DNA of 64,000 bases from Piper betle (taxonomy: Eukaryota; Streptophyta; Magnoliopsida; Piperales; Piperaceae). The notes beneath the pieces are model-generated. The model saw nothing but the letters and a program-made list of their open reading frames with translations, was not told where the DNA came from and did not search any database. Below, one piece after another: positions 13,201 to 24,950 of the stretch. Every line of letters starts with the position of its first letter. The first letter of the stretch is position 1. The stretch covers positions 1 through 64,000 of the forward strand of contig JAURVB010001876.1 in the NCBI GenBank assembly GCA_033002965.1, given 5' to 3'. Both the position numbers and the translations under genes were made by a program.

Positions 13201-15197
13201 TTAGATGGTCTAACCAACACATCAGAGCGCCCGAATCATCTCCTCACACATGCTGAGCCCACTTGTTACAGCGAGGCCCATCATTCATCAAGTTACCCAA
13301 ATCTTCTTCACCTCACATATGCCGGAGCTGACATATTAATGAGAAGTTCCTAATTTGGGTAGCTGACATACCATGAGGCAACATCAAAGCCCACTAGCTC
13401 TAATATCACTATTGCACTTGATCCTCACAACGAATAATTTCTCTTTCTTCTCCCACATTCACTACTAATGATGACCATGTCTAGATCGACATTCTCTTGT
13501 GCCTCCAGAAGGGAAAGTACACCTCTCATATCTCCCTTGAAGGGAGAACACCATATGGAACCTCCTCGAAGGGAAATCACATCTCCTCTACTCGTATAGA
13601 AGGAACACCCTTTATTAGCACCATCCAATATTAATCTTGAAAAAAACACCAACAATCTTAAACGAATTGAGTTCTTCCATGATCGGCTACTAACCACAGC
13701 TCCATGAATCAAGCTCACGATACCATTATTTTAACACACAAAATCTCTCAACTTCATGTTGTGTGTTTTAACAAAGCAAACCAATAAAGGATAAAGGCTA
13801 GACGACACACCAATCTAAAGTGGAAACTTTCCCAATATAAAAGAAAAACCACAATCCAAATACATGTGCAACCAATCCATAGACATATGAGTGACAATCC
13901 ACATCCCAATACATAAGTCAAAGCAATTCCTCCTCAAACCTACGGATCAACATGCTTGATTCAATAGCAGCTTAGTACCAATCTCTCCAGCTCACTCAGT
14001 AAGTACCAACTAAGCTCATTCCTGGTGACACAATTTCGCCCCGAGCAAGACAACACATTTTGGGATAAGACCCACACAGGTTAGGAATATAATAGTCAAC
14101 TACTAAAAAGGTTAGGTTGCTTAATTTGTGATTTCCGTCTGTAGATTCCTAATTCTTCAGTTTGTTTCCTATAGTCAGTTAATTTGCTCTTTCTTATTTA
14201 CAATCTCTGTTACGTCTGTTGTAGACCTTGTGCATTTGCTGATGACTGAATAAGATTTAATTTTTTTTGGTTAGAATGCTTAGGCATTTATATGCTGCCC
14301 AAATATATATGTGTCAATACTAGTTATGTTTTTCAAGCTAATCATATTTCATAAAAGACCAGCTATAGGTTAGGAATATAACAGTGAACTACTAAAAAAA
14401 GGTTAGGTTACTTAATTTGTGATTGCCATCTATAGATTCCCAAGTATTCAGTTTGTTTCCTATAGTCAGTTAATTTGCTCTTTCTTATTTACTGTCTCTG
14501 TTACATCTGTTGTAGACCTTGTGCACTGACTGATGACTGAATAAGAATTTAATTTTCGATTCAAGTAACCCCCACCTCTTTCCCTATCCCCTGAATATAT
14601 TCCTTTTTCTCTAAACTGCTTCCCTTTCAGTATGTTTGTAACTCTGAGCCTGTCACTTAGGACGTTGGCATGACAGGCAGAGTTCTTCTGTACAACTGCA
14701 CATTTTAAACCTAGCTGTGCAAGGACAATTTCTTGTGTGTAGACAAAGCTTTTGAGGGAATAGATTCATAGGGTAATACTCCTTGATGTCACACACAAAT
14801 AGTAAGTTATTTTGGATTTTTATGGAAATCTATAATATTACTGTCTGATATTAAGAAATGCATTTATCAAGATATATATTGAGCGTATTTATGTCCTAAG
14901 AAAATCAAGACTGATATATTTAATAAATCCTTCATGAATATTATTGCAGCCAGTTAAACATCTAGATTTGTTTACCGCTTTTGTTATACTTGCAACCTTT
15001 ACCAGAATAATTAAGATTTACTTTTGACAGGTCCTGAAGTTGGTGGCACAGATAATCGAGCAAAGAAAGTCTCATCATTTTTATTTCATCCTACCCTACC
15101 CCTTGCACTATCAATTCAACAGACAGTTGTTAATCAACAGACAATTGGACAACCAACAGTTGTGAATATTCATTTCCGCCATTGCAAAATTGACTAA
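7276..15197 (+). CDS. DET1: DET1, light-signalling repressor (CDD complex subunit)
   Basis: Eleven exons are supported by protein similarity and GT-AG sites: 7276-7347, 8535-8957, 9674-9900, 10136-10313, 11167-11235, 11423-11479, 11820-11900, 11980-12144, 12238-12333, 12409-12508 and 15031-15197. Hallmarks include the start MFKCKNLTARVLQRQI, then FYENLVPNYTIYD, FRKFTDDGLYLITFSRNHQD, LRYQTIHILQIRDSG, KKKFYFHFQDYVDLIMWKV, FFAVYNMETTEM and SCQSQSPSPYFDQSLFRFDE, with a C-terminus near VVNIHFRH. The implied length of about 546 residues equals the family norm. DET1 works in the nucleus with DDB1 and COP10 alongside CUL4 to repress photomorphogenesis. Three T-run lesions break the frame: 8828-8834 (exon 2), 9748-9752 (exon 3) and 10235-10240 (exon 4). 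Exons 5-11 are clean. Intron 1 is 1.2 kb, intron 2 holds a poly-C tract near 9135-9145, and intron 10 is 2.5 kb and repeat-filled. Confidence 0.93.
10440..10960 (+). mobile_element. Truncated Ty1/copia element (LTR end, PBS, gag start) in DET1 intron 4
   Basis: An LTR-like 3' end closes with CA at 10652. A primer-binding site complementary to initiator tRNA-Met (TGGTATCAGAGCC) follows at 10654-10666. A gag N-terminus begins with ATG at 10691 and shows the copia-type stretch VKLDHKNYLLWKSQFMAILQ followed by DLVGYVDASLKCP. Coding similarity fades near 10950 and no pol is present. The fragment lies in the same orientation as DET1 and entirely within intron 4 (10314-11166). The left LTR border was not resolved. 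Confidence 0.75.
12919..14560. repeat. Diverged local duplication in DET1 intron 10, interrupted by an insert
   Basis: The segment 12919-13016 continues, after an insert, at 14080-14270. The same two pieces recur joined together at 14273-14367 and 14369-14555. The second copy therefore shows the arrangement before the insertion. Copies differ by scattered substitutions. No coding content is seen. Confidence 0.75.
13017..14074 (-). mobile_element. Non-autonomous LTR-type insert in DET1 intron 10
   Basis: The insert begins TGTAAATTTT and ends CCCA (TG...CA). It splits a local duplication whose other copy is empty at this point. Flanks TATAG (13012-13016) and CACAG (14075-14079) look like a decayed 5-bp target duplication. 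Inside, GGCTCTGATACCA at 13180-13192 is the reverse complement of a tRNA-Met-i primer site and is followed at once by a second TGTAAATTTT start, as expected for an LTR followed by its primer site on the minus strand. No gag or pol was recognised, so it was probably mobilised in trans. Confidence 0.6.
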
Positions 15198-18100
15198 GGA
15201 TAAGTTCATACCATTTAGAACTGAGCAATGAAATATATCTGAATGAATGCATATGCATGGAGAATGTAGAATCACTTTATACTCGGGAAAGAACTGTACT
15301 TTTGGCGGCTAGAGGATGGTGATCTTTTTGCAGCAACTGTCCTATGATTTGGCTGGAGAAAAGGTTTCAAAGCTTCACTGTTTCTTAATGTCGAAAACTG
15401 GGCTGGGGCTAAACCCTTCCAATTTAATGTGATGGGTGGTTTAGGTTCTTGGTTTTCCAACCTTGGCATGAAGCATGTCCAATTGTATCATGTGCCCACT
15501 TTGAAGGAAATGTATTCGTTTCATTGGATGTAGATTACCGGTTCCCAGTCTGGTCTGTCAAAAACATTTGTGAAGGCAAATGCAAGGAAATTTGAGTCTA
15601 CTACAATACAGGTTCCTTTCTATTGTTGATTTATTTTCTTACATGTTTATTAATACAGACGTTATGGAGCATAAAGGCAAGTTTACACACATTTTGCTGA
15701 GGCCAAAAACTTCATCCTATATACTGTTTCGTTGAATTTCACACTTCAAAATCCAGGCTGAGAACACAAGGCTTGTTTGAAATATCTGAAAAAAAGGTAG
15801 ATTATTGAATTGGGTATTAGTAGACACTCTATTTAATAATATTAATTAATGAACTGCATGAAATTGTTATATATTATTTTATGAGTTGTAAGTTAATGTG
15901 TAATCGAGGTTTGATGCAGGCATTCATGAAGGACAGATTAGTTACCTTAATTTACCCGCAAAATCCCCTTCCTTTCCTGGGTTTTAGTTAACTGTGTTCC
16001 CTCAATGTAGAGAGAAAACAAGAAAATTGGCAAATGACGAAATATTTCTTAATTCTAGGATGCATCGGCACCCTTGACAAGCAAAGTACTGAGCATGCGT
16101 TTCTGTAAACAAATCGAAGATTCTCACCCATGACACAAAAGCTAATGCTCAAGTGGGGTCTTTTTTACTTTTTATTTTTTGTCTCCATACGTGTAAGTCC
16201 CCATGTGAGATGTAAATGGTGCATGCTGTCCCAATTAAAAATAATAATAATGCATCCATGAGAAACCACAAAGTTCGCCTTAGAATGGTTGCTGAAGTGC
16301 TCGCAACAAAAAAAAAGGAAAGTTGGTGAAGTTAATTAATGTTAATTAAAGGTCATTTTTGTCTTTGACAGAAGTAAGACGTGCTTCCAAGAGGAGACAA
16401 AACAAGGTTGGAACAGCAAAGCGTTCAGTGGGTGTTGGAAACTTTAAGTGTCCAACATTGTTTTCAATGGTTGAGAAACAATGACCCACCATGAGAGGGA
16501 AGTGCCATGAAGAAGAAGCAAGATGGTATTGATAGCTAATATTTGCTGGCCCCCTTTCATGATCTAGAGCAGCAACTTATCTCTTCCCTTTCCAATATCT
16601 CATCCAATGGAGGAACGTAATTGCTAAGAAGAAAGTAGTCGTGTTCACATCTCTCACAGGCCACAGCAATATTGGGGTGCGGATTTGGTTTCTAGGTGTA
16701 CTTGCAACAAAGCAACCAACAATAAACTGTGTAGAGTATGGACCACTTCCCAGTTCCCGAGCTTCATTGAGCAGTTCACAGAATATCTAGGAGCTTGAAA
16801 GGCACAAGTTATCTATTGAAGAGTATATTTGTCTAAAGTAGTGGCAGGTTTGGGATATGGTCTGGCTTTCCAGATGTAAGGTTCAGCTTGAAATAGTTAG
16901 AGCTTGACGCAAGCAGTTTGAGGCCATGCATAGACGTTTGAGAACAACTGCACCTTCGTTTTCACCATGGGTTATGAAAAATGCAAGAAGTGACGGATGT
17001 TTCTGGGGGGAAAATAATAGAAGAAGGAAGGGAAAGAAGAATTTAGAGATTAATGCAACTAGATGTCACTCTTGAATGTTAAAATGCCGTGCCAGGCTAA
17101 AGGGGGATTTCGTTTCACAGATGTTTTCATAGTTGTGTGTCGGGTCTCTCTTCATTTCTTGTTCATATGGCAGCTAACTGCGTTAAATTTTTTATAATGT
17201 TCATTCGCATTCACAGCCTGCACGTACGTACGAGACAAATTAAGAAAGAGAAGCTCTTCCCCATGCATATCTGTACGTCGAACTCCACTCCCGACTTTTT
17301 GGCAATGTACCACTTCTATTTAAAAACTATAATACCAATTGAGGGAATCCTTCCATAACACAAGAAAGCCTATGCATGTTGTTTTGTTGCGAATATATAT
17401 TAATTGAAGTGATCTTGCTCCATAATTATTTGCAAGAAGATAAGGCAAGGGGCAAAAAATTGGTGTCTAGTAGAACTTGTCAGACCATTTTGTTTGTGGA
17501 AACCAGTGGTAAAAAATTTCTCTTGAATGAGTGACCGGAGGTTCTTCTTGCCTGGTAATGATCAAGTACGTGGGCATGTACTTGAATTGAAGATGAAAAC
17601 CAGACATGGCAGGATTTCGGCTTCTTGTGCTTCTCCCTGCATGGACCAGCTCAGACCCCTGGCGCTTGGTTGTATATCAGACAGGATGGGAGTAGAGTGA
17701 GACATATGTGAAGATAGTAGGCTCATCTTCACTGGCAAAACTCCTGGGTTGTGACACTGTATCTTGTCTTTTGTAGCATCCTCAATTACTAATTGGCAAA
17801 GTTTTTTTTTTTTTCAAAGTGGTTACCCAATAAGCCAAAAAGGCAAACAGAAGAAGGGTGAATTTCCAATAGAACATAGATTGATTGAGGTGACTATTTT
17901 GGAGGGTGTGGAACTGTGCATATAGGAAGAGAAATCACTTTGATTTTCCGCATTTGTCAACTTTTAAGCTCAAAGAACGTGCCAGATTAAATCCTAATAT
18001 GTATTGTGGTCAGGAGAATAAGGCGATCAAATCAAACCAACATATCAATAGGGATCATGTTGCTCCATTTTTTTTGGTGAGAAACTGTAAAAATTTTGGA

Positions 18101-18290
18101 AAACATGGTTGGAAACCAAGAAATTGTTAAAATGGTTTGTTTTCTTGTAAACCAAATTCCCCTTCGGAGTGAAAATGATTTCGCTAGAAGATTAGCTGCC
18201 AAGGAAATGAAGAGTAAAGTTACTATCATAAATTTTATGTGACCCTTTACCGAACTTTGTAGTGCAGAAAGTTCGACGAGATTGTTTAGT
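15198..18290. other. DET1 downstream region and intergenic DNA
   Basis: The first few hundred bases after the DET1 stop are probably its 3' UTR. The stretch 15270-15600 has balanced composition and looks gene-like, but no frame stays open and I recognise no family. 15600-18290 is mostly AT-rich with short poly-T and poly-A tracts and no supported gene. Confidence 0.4.
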
Positions 18291-19139
18291 GATCTTAGGG
18301 ATGGGTTTTAATATCGGATATTTGTAAATCCAATCCGAATTTGACTCATTTATATCTGATTCAAAACCGTTTCTGATTGAATTCAGATTCGGATTCAAAC
18401 TTTTTAAATATATAATATATCTGAAAATATTAAGATCAAATATAAATTTAGGGTGATCCAATCCATAATCTATCCGAATAGCTAATACTTTATAAAATTA
18501 TATTTTAAAAATTTTAAAATAAAAAATTTTATTGTTTTTTCTCTATTTTTATATTAATATATATATTATTTATATTATTTTAATTAATTGGGTTAGATTC
18601 AATATAGGTTTTGGGGATTCAGAATGGCAAATGCAAGAGATGTAATATCAGACCTAGTCGTATCCCCAAGAGATCTCATGTCAGCTACATATTAGTTGAG
18701 GTAAATATATATGTCATCATACTACATGAAAATAACCAAACTAAAAACAAAACCAAATTCTACTAGAAACCAAATCGAAACCAACCAAAATATTTTAATT
18801 TGGTTTAATTCGATAACCGAATAACCAAATTGAATGATAATTTATAAAGAAATAGATTTATTTAGTTAAAATTATATCATTATTTTAAATAACATAATCA
18901 TTTAATTAGTAATTTTAAAATATATATCATATTAAATAAATAAAAAATTATTATTAAACTATTATAATTTTATAATAATTAATATAAAATATAAATTCTA
19001 TTTCAATTTCGATTAATAAGTTATTTCGATTAATTCAACTCGATTTGGTTCCAAACCAGAATAACCATATGGCATTCGATTTACGTATTACCCAATCAAA
19101 AATCGAACAAATGACAAATGACTAATTTTGTTCTGTTTT

Positions 19140-19361
19140 GATTTATTTATTTTACACTAACTTTGCTCACCCATAATGTTATCATTCTCCATGCCCGTCC
19201 ATATATTTCATAGGATTGTTTAAACGTGTGATTTTAAAGTAATAATTGTTGATTTATTTATTTTACACTAACTTTGCTCACCCATAATGTTATCATTCTC
19301 CATGCCCGTCCATATATTTCATAGGATTGTTTAAACGTGTGATTTTAAAGTAATAATTGTT
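19140..19361. repeat. Perfect 111-bp tandem duplication
   Basis: Positions 19140-19250 and 19251-19361 are identical by eye over all 111 bases. Each copy ends in TGTT. In the second copy these bases are the first four of the TRIM that starts at 19358, so the duplication includes the edge of that element and must have arisen after its insertion. Identity suggests a recent event or an assembly duplication. Confidence 0.9.
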
Positions 19362-19745
19362 GGGCCCTTTAGCATCCAAGCCCCGAAATTACTTGTTGAA
19401 CCCTCAACGCAGCCCCTAAAAAGAAGGCATTCTCATTAGCCTATATAGAAGTCATCAATAACCTCTACGACCGATGTGGGACAAACTCAATAATTCCTCT
19501 TCATGGAAAGCCTATATATAAGTCACTAACAACCTCTACGACCGATGTAGGAACAAACCCAACAATTCCCCTTCACACATCGGGCTCCGAAACCACTGTT
19601 GGACCTTTCGAGCCCCCAAAAGGGATTTTAAAAGGTGTCACGGGTCTCTCTTAATCGAAAAATTAACTTAAAGAATAAGGCTTTCTCATTAGCCTATATA
19701 CAAATTACCAACAATCTCAACGACCGATGTGAGACAAACCCAACA
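19358..19745 (-). mobile_element. TRIM (miniature LTR retrotransposon) with 5-bp target duplication
   Basis: The 388-bp element begins TGTTGGG and ends CCCAACA. It is flanked by ATAAT at 19353-19357 and again at 19746-19750. The opposite arm of the surrounding inverted repeat (near 20450-20470) has the uninterrupted target, confirming the insertion. The right LTR is 19597-19745. The left LTR is irregular (19358-19564) because an internal portion is repeated. Only about 32 bases separate the LTRs, containing a degenerate primer-site complement next to a purine-rich tract. There is no coding capacity. Confidence 0.8.
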
Positions 19746-20266
19746 ATAATTCCATTAATTTTATACATTATTGGTTAGATAAAGTCATATTTGCGTTTGT
19801 ATTTGTCATAATGTTAAAAAATAAAAGTCCCGCCTAATTTAAAACACGTCATATTACTATCTAATCGTACCCTAGTTCTTACTATAAAATCAATTCCAAA
19901 TCCTTCCCGAGTTTGAAAATAGCTTGTCCGAACGAACATTGCTTGTAACAGAAGAAAATAAAACGTGTCTGAACCGTCTCTTATCTCTTAGAATACAAAA
20001 ACAATTTCCTCTCTACTTTGATTTTCCTCGATAACAAGTCATTAATTATCACTATTAAGAGTTCAATAACAAGTAACAAACATCACCATTTTTTTTATTA
20101 CAATGACAACGAACATATCATATATATACACAATAATAAGCTATGGTCGTCTCTACTTCACTCACAATCCTAATTGCAATAGATCAAAGATAAGCTGGTT
20201 GAAGAATGAATAGTCCGGATCAATGGGGACATTGCCACATGCAGCAATTCAACACCCAATATGCTT

Positions 20267-20281
20267 ATGCAAATGAGGTGC

Positions 20282-20326
<45 letters not shown>

Positions 20327-20922
20327 ATACAGTTAGATAGATACAAAACAAGTGACTCCTAAATATATATACTACTAGCTAAGAACATATGGTTATTAAC
20401 ATTAAAAATTTGAGCAAATATGACTTTATCTAACCAATTATGTATAAAATTAATGGAATTATTACTTTAAAATCGTGCGTTTAAACAAGCCTATGACATA
20501 TATAGACTAGCACTAGAAATGATAAGATTAGGGATGAGGATTGTTTGTGTATAGCATACGAATCGAAACCACACCAAATTAGTAATTTGATTTGATTTTG
20601 AGTTAATTCAGTTCGGTTGGAAATAGGCAAACCGAATGTCATATGGCTATTTCTAAACCAAATCGAGCCTAATTAATCAAAATAACTAATTTTTTAAAAT
20701 GAAATAAAGTTTATATTTTATATTAATTATTATAAATTTATTATAGTTTTATAATAAATTTCTATTTATTTAATAATGCAAATGAAGTGCACCCTCTCTC
20801 TATCTCTCTCGTAAGATAGATACAGATAGATACAGATAGATACAGATAGATACAAAACAAGTGACTCCTAAATATATATACTACTAGCTAAGAACATATA
20901 GTTATTAACATTAAAATTTTGA
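20267..20922. repeat. Direct duplication with CT microsatellite and 10-mer repeat
   Basis: About 148 bases at 20267-20414 recur at 20774-20922, both containing GTGACTCCTAAATATATATA and ACTACTAGCTAAGAACATAT. The first copy has a (CT)n run at 20285-20324. The second has four units of AGATAGATAC at about 20812-20852. The right arm of the inverted repeat lies between the copies. Confidence 0.75.
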
Positions 20923-21875
20923 GTTATCCGCATTAAGAGTTGAATATGAGTCGATTGGTTGGCATCTTCTCCAAGGGCTCTTCAACTTATTGAGCCTCTT
21001 CCTAATGGTTTGGTCCATTATTCTGCAGGGGTCAATCAACATGGTTATGGACACTTGATCAGAATTTCTGCACCACTTGAAATGAAAAATGTGTGAATGA
21101 ATGTAGATTGTTGGGTACCATGTCATGTGACCCTCTATTTTGCCTCACAGGCTTTATGGACTCGGGAGGGATCGTTTTCTACGAATGTTCAAAAAAAATG
21201 TAAAAATAAAATAAAATAAACTATTGAAGGGTTTCAATATAAATTAAGCAAATGTAAATAATACTTCACTTAATAATCATGCGATTACCGCTCTCGCCTT
21301 ATAGGAGTGGTGAAGACCGTTCCCAAAGTATTATTGTTTGGAAAACAAACTTCCTTATTGCGGCTTGGTTTGTTGATGATTTGGATTAAACTAAAAAACA
21401 ACTTAATTGAATATTAAATTTAAAGTCAAATGAAACAAATTTAAGTTTGTGTCAACTTGCGAATTTAAAGTTTGATATTTTATATAAAAAATTGGAATCA
21501 AACATTTACAATAATTTTTTTATTAAACTCAGAAATTAAGGGCAAACAAGCAAAATTTGAGTCATAAAAACCCGACTCACCCCTTAAACTACATGAAATT
21601 TGTTTCCTCGTCCTCCTGCTGAGTATCTCAGAAGTTAATTAAAAAAATGTTGCCATCGTTCTCTCAAAATATGTCCGAAACTATACCACATTCAATCCAA
21701 GAGTCTCCCTCTCCCCTGCATCCCTGCATTAATACCACAAACACAAGTCTCACCCATATATTTATTTCATATCATTTCATGTGACTCCCCATTCTCATTT
21801 ACTCTTCCCCCCTCCTCTCCCTCCCTCTTAAAGCACACTCTCACCATCACCACCATCTCCCCCATTCCTGGAGAG
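20923..21875. other. Upstream region of the OVATE family gene
   Basis: No coding region was recognised. The sequence is AT-rich to about 21600, then C- and T-rich from 21680 to 21860, as expected for a plant promoter and 5' leader. A pyrimidine-rich run directly precedes the ATG at 21876. Confidence 0.4.
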
Positions 21876-22673
21876 ATGGGGAAGCCAAAGCATGGGATAG
21901 GATCCTCCATGAAGCTATATTCAACCTGAGACCTTTGGGTCCCAAAACCATGACATGGGTCTGTGTCCAGCAAGCCAGGACTGATTCCTTCAGAGAAGTC
22001 TACAAAAACTTCAACTCCATGTACTCCACCAGCTTCTCCTCCATGAGCAAAGAGGAGGGTCACTCACCACCCTACCACCCACCCAGGAAGAATCCATCGC
22101 CACCAGCTGCTCCTCCACCCTCACCACTGAGTCACTGCCCAAGGAGGCTGCTTGCACACGGAGGTTCTTCTTCTCCCCTGCACCACCAAGTCTATCATGG
22201 AGGAGGAAGCCCACTCAGCAAAGAAGACATCAGCCATGAATGATGAAAAGGAGGAGGAGGAGAAGGCATTTGTGAAGGAGCTCTGCTTTGAAACAGAGGA
22301 GAACAGGGGAGAAGTGGAGATGGGTTTCTGCAAGAAGAGTGTGAGATTGTCCATGGCATCTGAGGATCCATACATGGACTTCAGAAGCTCCATGGAGGAG
22401 ATGGTGGTGGCTCATGGGCTCAAAAACTGGTCTTGCTTGGAGGAGCTTCTCCATTGCTACCTAAAGCTCAATGATGAGGACACCCACAAGTTCATAGTGC
22501 TTGCATTTGTTGATTTGCTCGTGGCTACTATGGAGGAAGAGCTCAAGCAGGGTAGCAGCCAGGTAGAGAGTTGTCGTTCTTCCTGTCTTAGTTTAGATGA
22601 AGAGATTGAAGAAGGCAAAATAGATAGGCAAGTAGGCAAAGATGAAGAAATTGAGCATCTAAATCTCTTCTAG
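21876..22673 (+). CDS. OVATE family protein (OFP), frame-disrupted
   Basis: The C-terminal OVATE domain is clear and intact at about 22340-22550: VRLSMASEDPYMDFRSSMEE, then VVAHGLKNWSCLEELLHCYL, then KLNDEDTHKFIVLAFVDLLV. Upstream, the typical OFP N-terminal motif PKTMTWVCVQQARTDSFR and a serine- and glutamate-rich linker are present, but in successive different frames. Three apparent one-base losses (near 21920, about 22050-22087 and about 22165-22200) would explain this. Restoring three bases would give 801 bases, a normal single-exon OFP of about 266 residues. OFPs are plant transcriptional repressors that act with TALE homeodomain and TRM proteins in organ shape. The start is set at 21876 because MGKPKHGIGSSMKLY leads directly into the family motif once the first shift is allowed. 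Lesions may be assembly errors. Confidence 0.8.
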
Positions 22674-24950
22674 TTCTTCCTTAGAGCAACTTTCTTCGTT
22701 TTTCTCTTCACTATAAGATCTTGCATAAATTGACTTATTAATGAGGATGTAAAAGCACTTGTAAAGAAACTAAACATCATGCAATTCTATTGAATGGAAG
22801 TTACACGAGCCATTTCCATGCCTTTTTTTCTGGCAATTTTATTCTGTGTTCAATAGAGGACAATTAACATCATGCAAACCATGAGCGTGAGATGATGAAA
22901 CAAGTCTTCTCTTTCCTCTGTTCTATATCTCCATGGTAAAATTGAATGTATCTAAACACATTCTCGGGGAAATTGGCAAGTAGGTATGGATGGTGAACTC
23001 TTTTTTCACTAATTAAGCGTAGATAGATTTTCCCCAAATGAAAGGTCAAATCATTGAACCAACATGGCAGGTGATGGTTACAATGCTAGGATGATGTATT
23101 TAACTCTTGTTCAGTCCTACCCAACACCTGTTTTCTGACTAAATGAGTGGAATCTAAGAGAAAACAAATTACATATTCGTGCAGTTTAATCTAATAGCAA
23201 TGGGTTACCAGCATCTATCTCCCTCTATGCATGGAGGTTCAATCACGCTAAGCCTTGCAAGCACATGGGCACAGAAGAGGGCATTGTACCCTCGCTAGTG
23301 ATTGGGCTCTGCCACTTGTGGTCTATGCTTCAAAATAATTGGACTCCCCATCACCAAGAAGACGACACATGATCATTGCAACCTAAATGAGGCTAACATA
23401 ATTGGTTGTAGTTTTGCCATTGGGTTCATCCTTTTTACCATATGGAAAAACATGAGCAAAACAAGCTAAGCATCTAATCTACTAGAGTAAAGATGGTCAG
23501 GATACATTTGCATTTTATCTGAAGACAAGAGTCGATGGTTCGTCACCGGAGTTTCTTTAAGTATCCGCTCCAATAGGACATTTTCCTCCGTGCAAATGAT
23601 CGGTTTTCCTATCACAGAAGAGAAAAGAAAAGATATGCGAAAAAGAGTACTTGCAGAGTAGATTGGGACCAGACAGGGCTGGTGCATACATCATATTGTG
23701 TGAAACAGAATGGATGCAGTAGAAAGGAAGCGGATAAAATGAGGTTTAGATTAATATGCTGCAACTTGAAGTTTTGTTATGATTATAACAAACCAAACGT
23801 TTAGAACAATTGTTTGGAATTGGAATATTAGGTCTTCTATACATAGATAAATGACTATTCTTAATAGAATAAGCTTTCTCCTACTATTCTCAACAGCTCA
23901 AGTTGTTGTGGAAAGAAGCATTTTATGGCTATTATAGTTAGTGTAAACAAAGAATAACAAATGGAATCCAACTTGTCCCAAACACATAAGGTAAAGCAGC
24001 AAGGTACTAGCCCTCAGTGCTCTCACATCTTTTGCCTGGTAGTGTTGCCTGGAGGTGGAGGGCCAAACCCATTCTCCATGGTCGATAAAATACAAGTCTT
24101 GGTGACTAGCTTCTACCAAAAAGATGAAGAGAGATGGGGATTGATCTTGTTGAAGGGTACTGGTGACTGTTCTTTATGGCTTGGACATAATCCAAATGCA
24201 ATCAGATGGACACAGCCTTTTGCCTATTCTTCTTGTCCTCTTCTAAGTTGCATATCAGCTTCTATTTCAGTGACAAATTAAACATGCTCAATGAACAATT
24301 ACCAAGGCTAGATTAATTTATAGCAAACAATATGTGCATATTTGAGTTTTGAATTAGAGGAAGTACTAGTCTAAAGTTTAGATTACACCAATGAGGGGAC
24401 TGGTGCTATGGCAAAGCTGCTAAGCCACCAGTCTTTTCATCTCTTTTTCAGTTGCCTACAAACTTGTACCAGCCATGAAGTAATTGGCTCAAAAAATGTG
24501 AACGATGGTGGAGACAGAATAATTGCAAACTCTCTGCACAAACTAATGATACGATACGTATGTTTCAGAGATTGAAAGGTGGAAACAATGTAACCGTAGT
24601 CTGTAAGAGATTCCTCACAGTCCTAGGTGGGGTCTCACTCCCATCCCCAAGGCCCCAAGCATAACCATATTTATCTCGTCTCATGTTGGTTTCACGAGTC
24701 GTTTCATGTAAATTGCAATGAGCTGATATTGATGCCGATACCATCAATTCTGTAAGTGGTCTGGTACTTCTTATGGCTTGTTCTAAGGGTAGCAACCCCT
24801 AGGTGTCTCGAAAAACGAAGACATTGTTAAATACCACTAATAAAAAAAAGATGAATAGATGGTGCAATAATTTAATAAAGAGCTATGCACAATATCGTGA
24901 CATGAGAATACCTAACTCGCAACAAAAATAAAATATAAATAAATAAAATA
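22674..24950. other. Intergenic region, no gene recognised
   Basis: The first ~150 bases are probably the OFP 3' UTR. The rest is of ordinary intergenic composition. Open frames of 70-106 codons occur on both strands around 23.5-24.8 kb but show no known domain, signal peptide or codon bias. Confidence 0.4.

Larger units (their letters stand above)
18880..20785. repeat. Inverted-repeat element with nested insertions
   Basis: Sequence at 18880-19357 plus 19746-19800 matches the reverse complement of about 20405-20785, with a loop near 19800-20405. Shared blocks include the stretch containing CATATGGCATTCG, the stretch with TTTAAACGTGTGATTTTAAAG, and TCCATTAATTTTATAC. Arms are AT-rich and moderately diverged. 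The left arm is broken by a TRIM and a tandem duplication. This is probably a foldback or MITE-like element, but its outer borders and target duplication were not determined. Confidence 0.65.

Noticed and set aside
22011..22639. Minus-strand frames of 60-90 codons
   Set aside because: They are antisense shadows of the OVATE family gene and lack any motif of their own.
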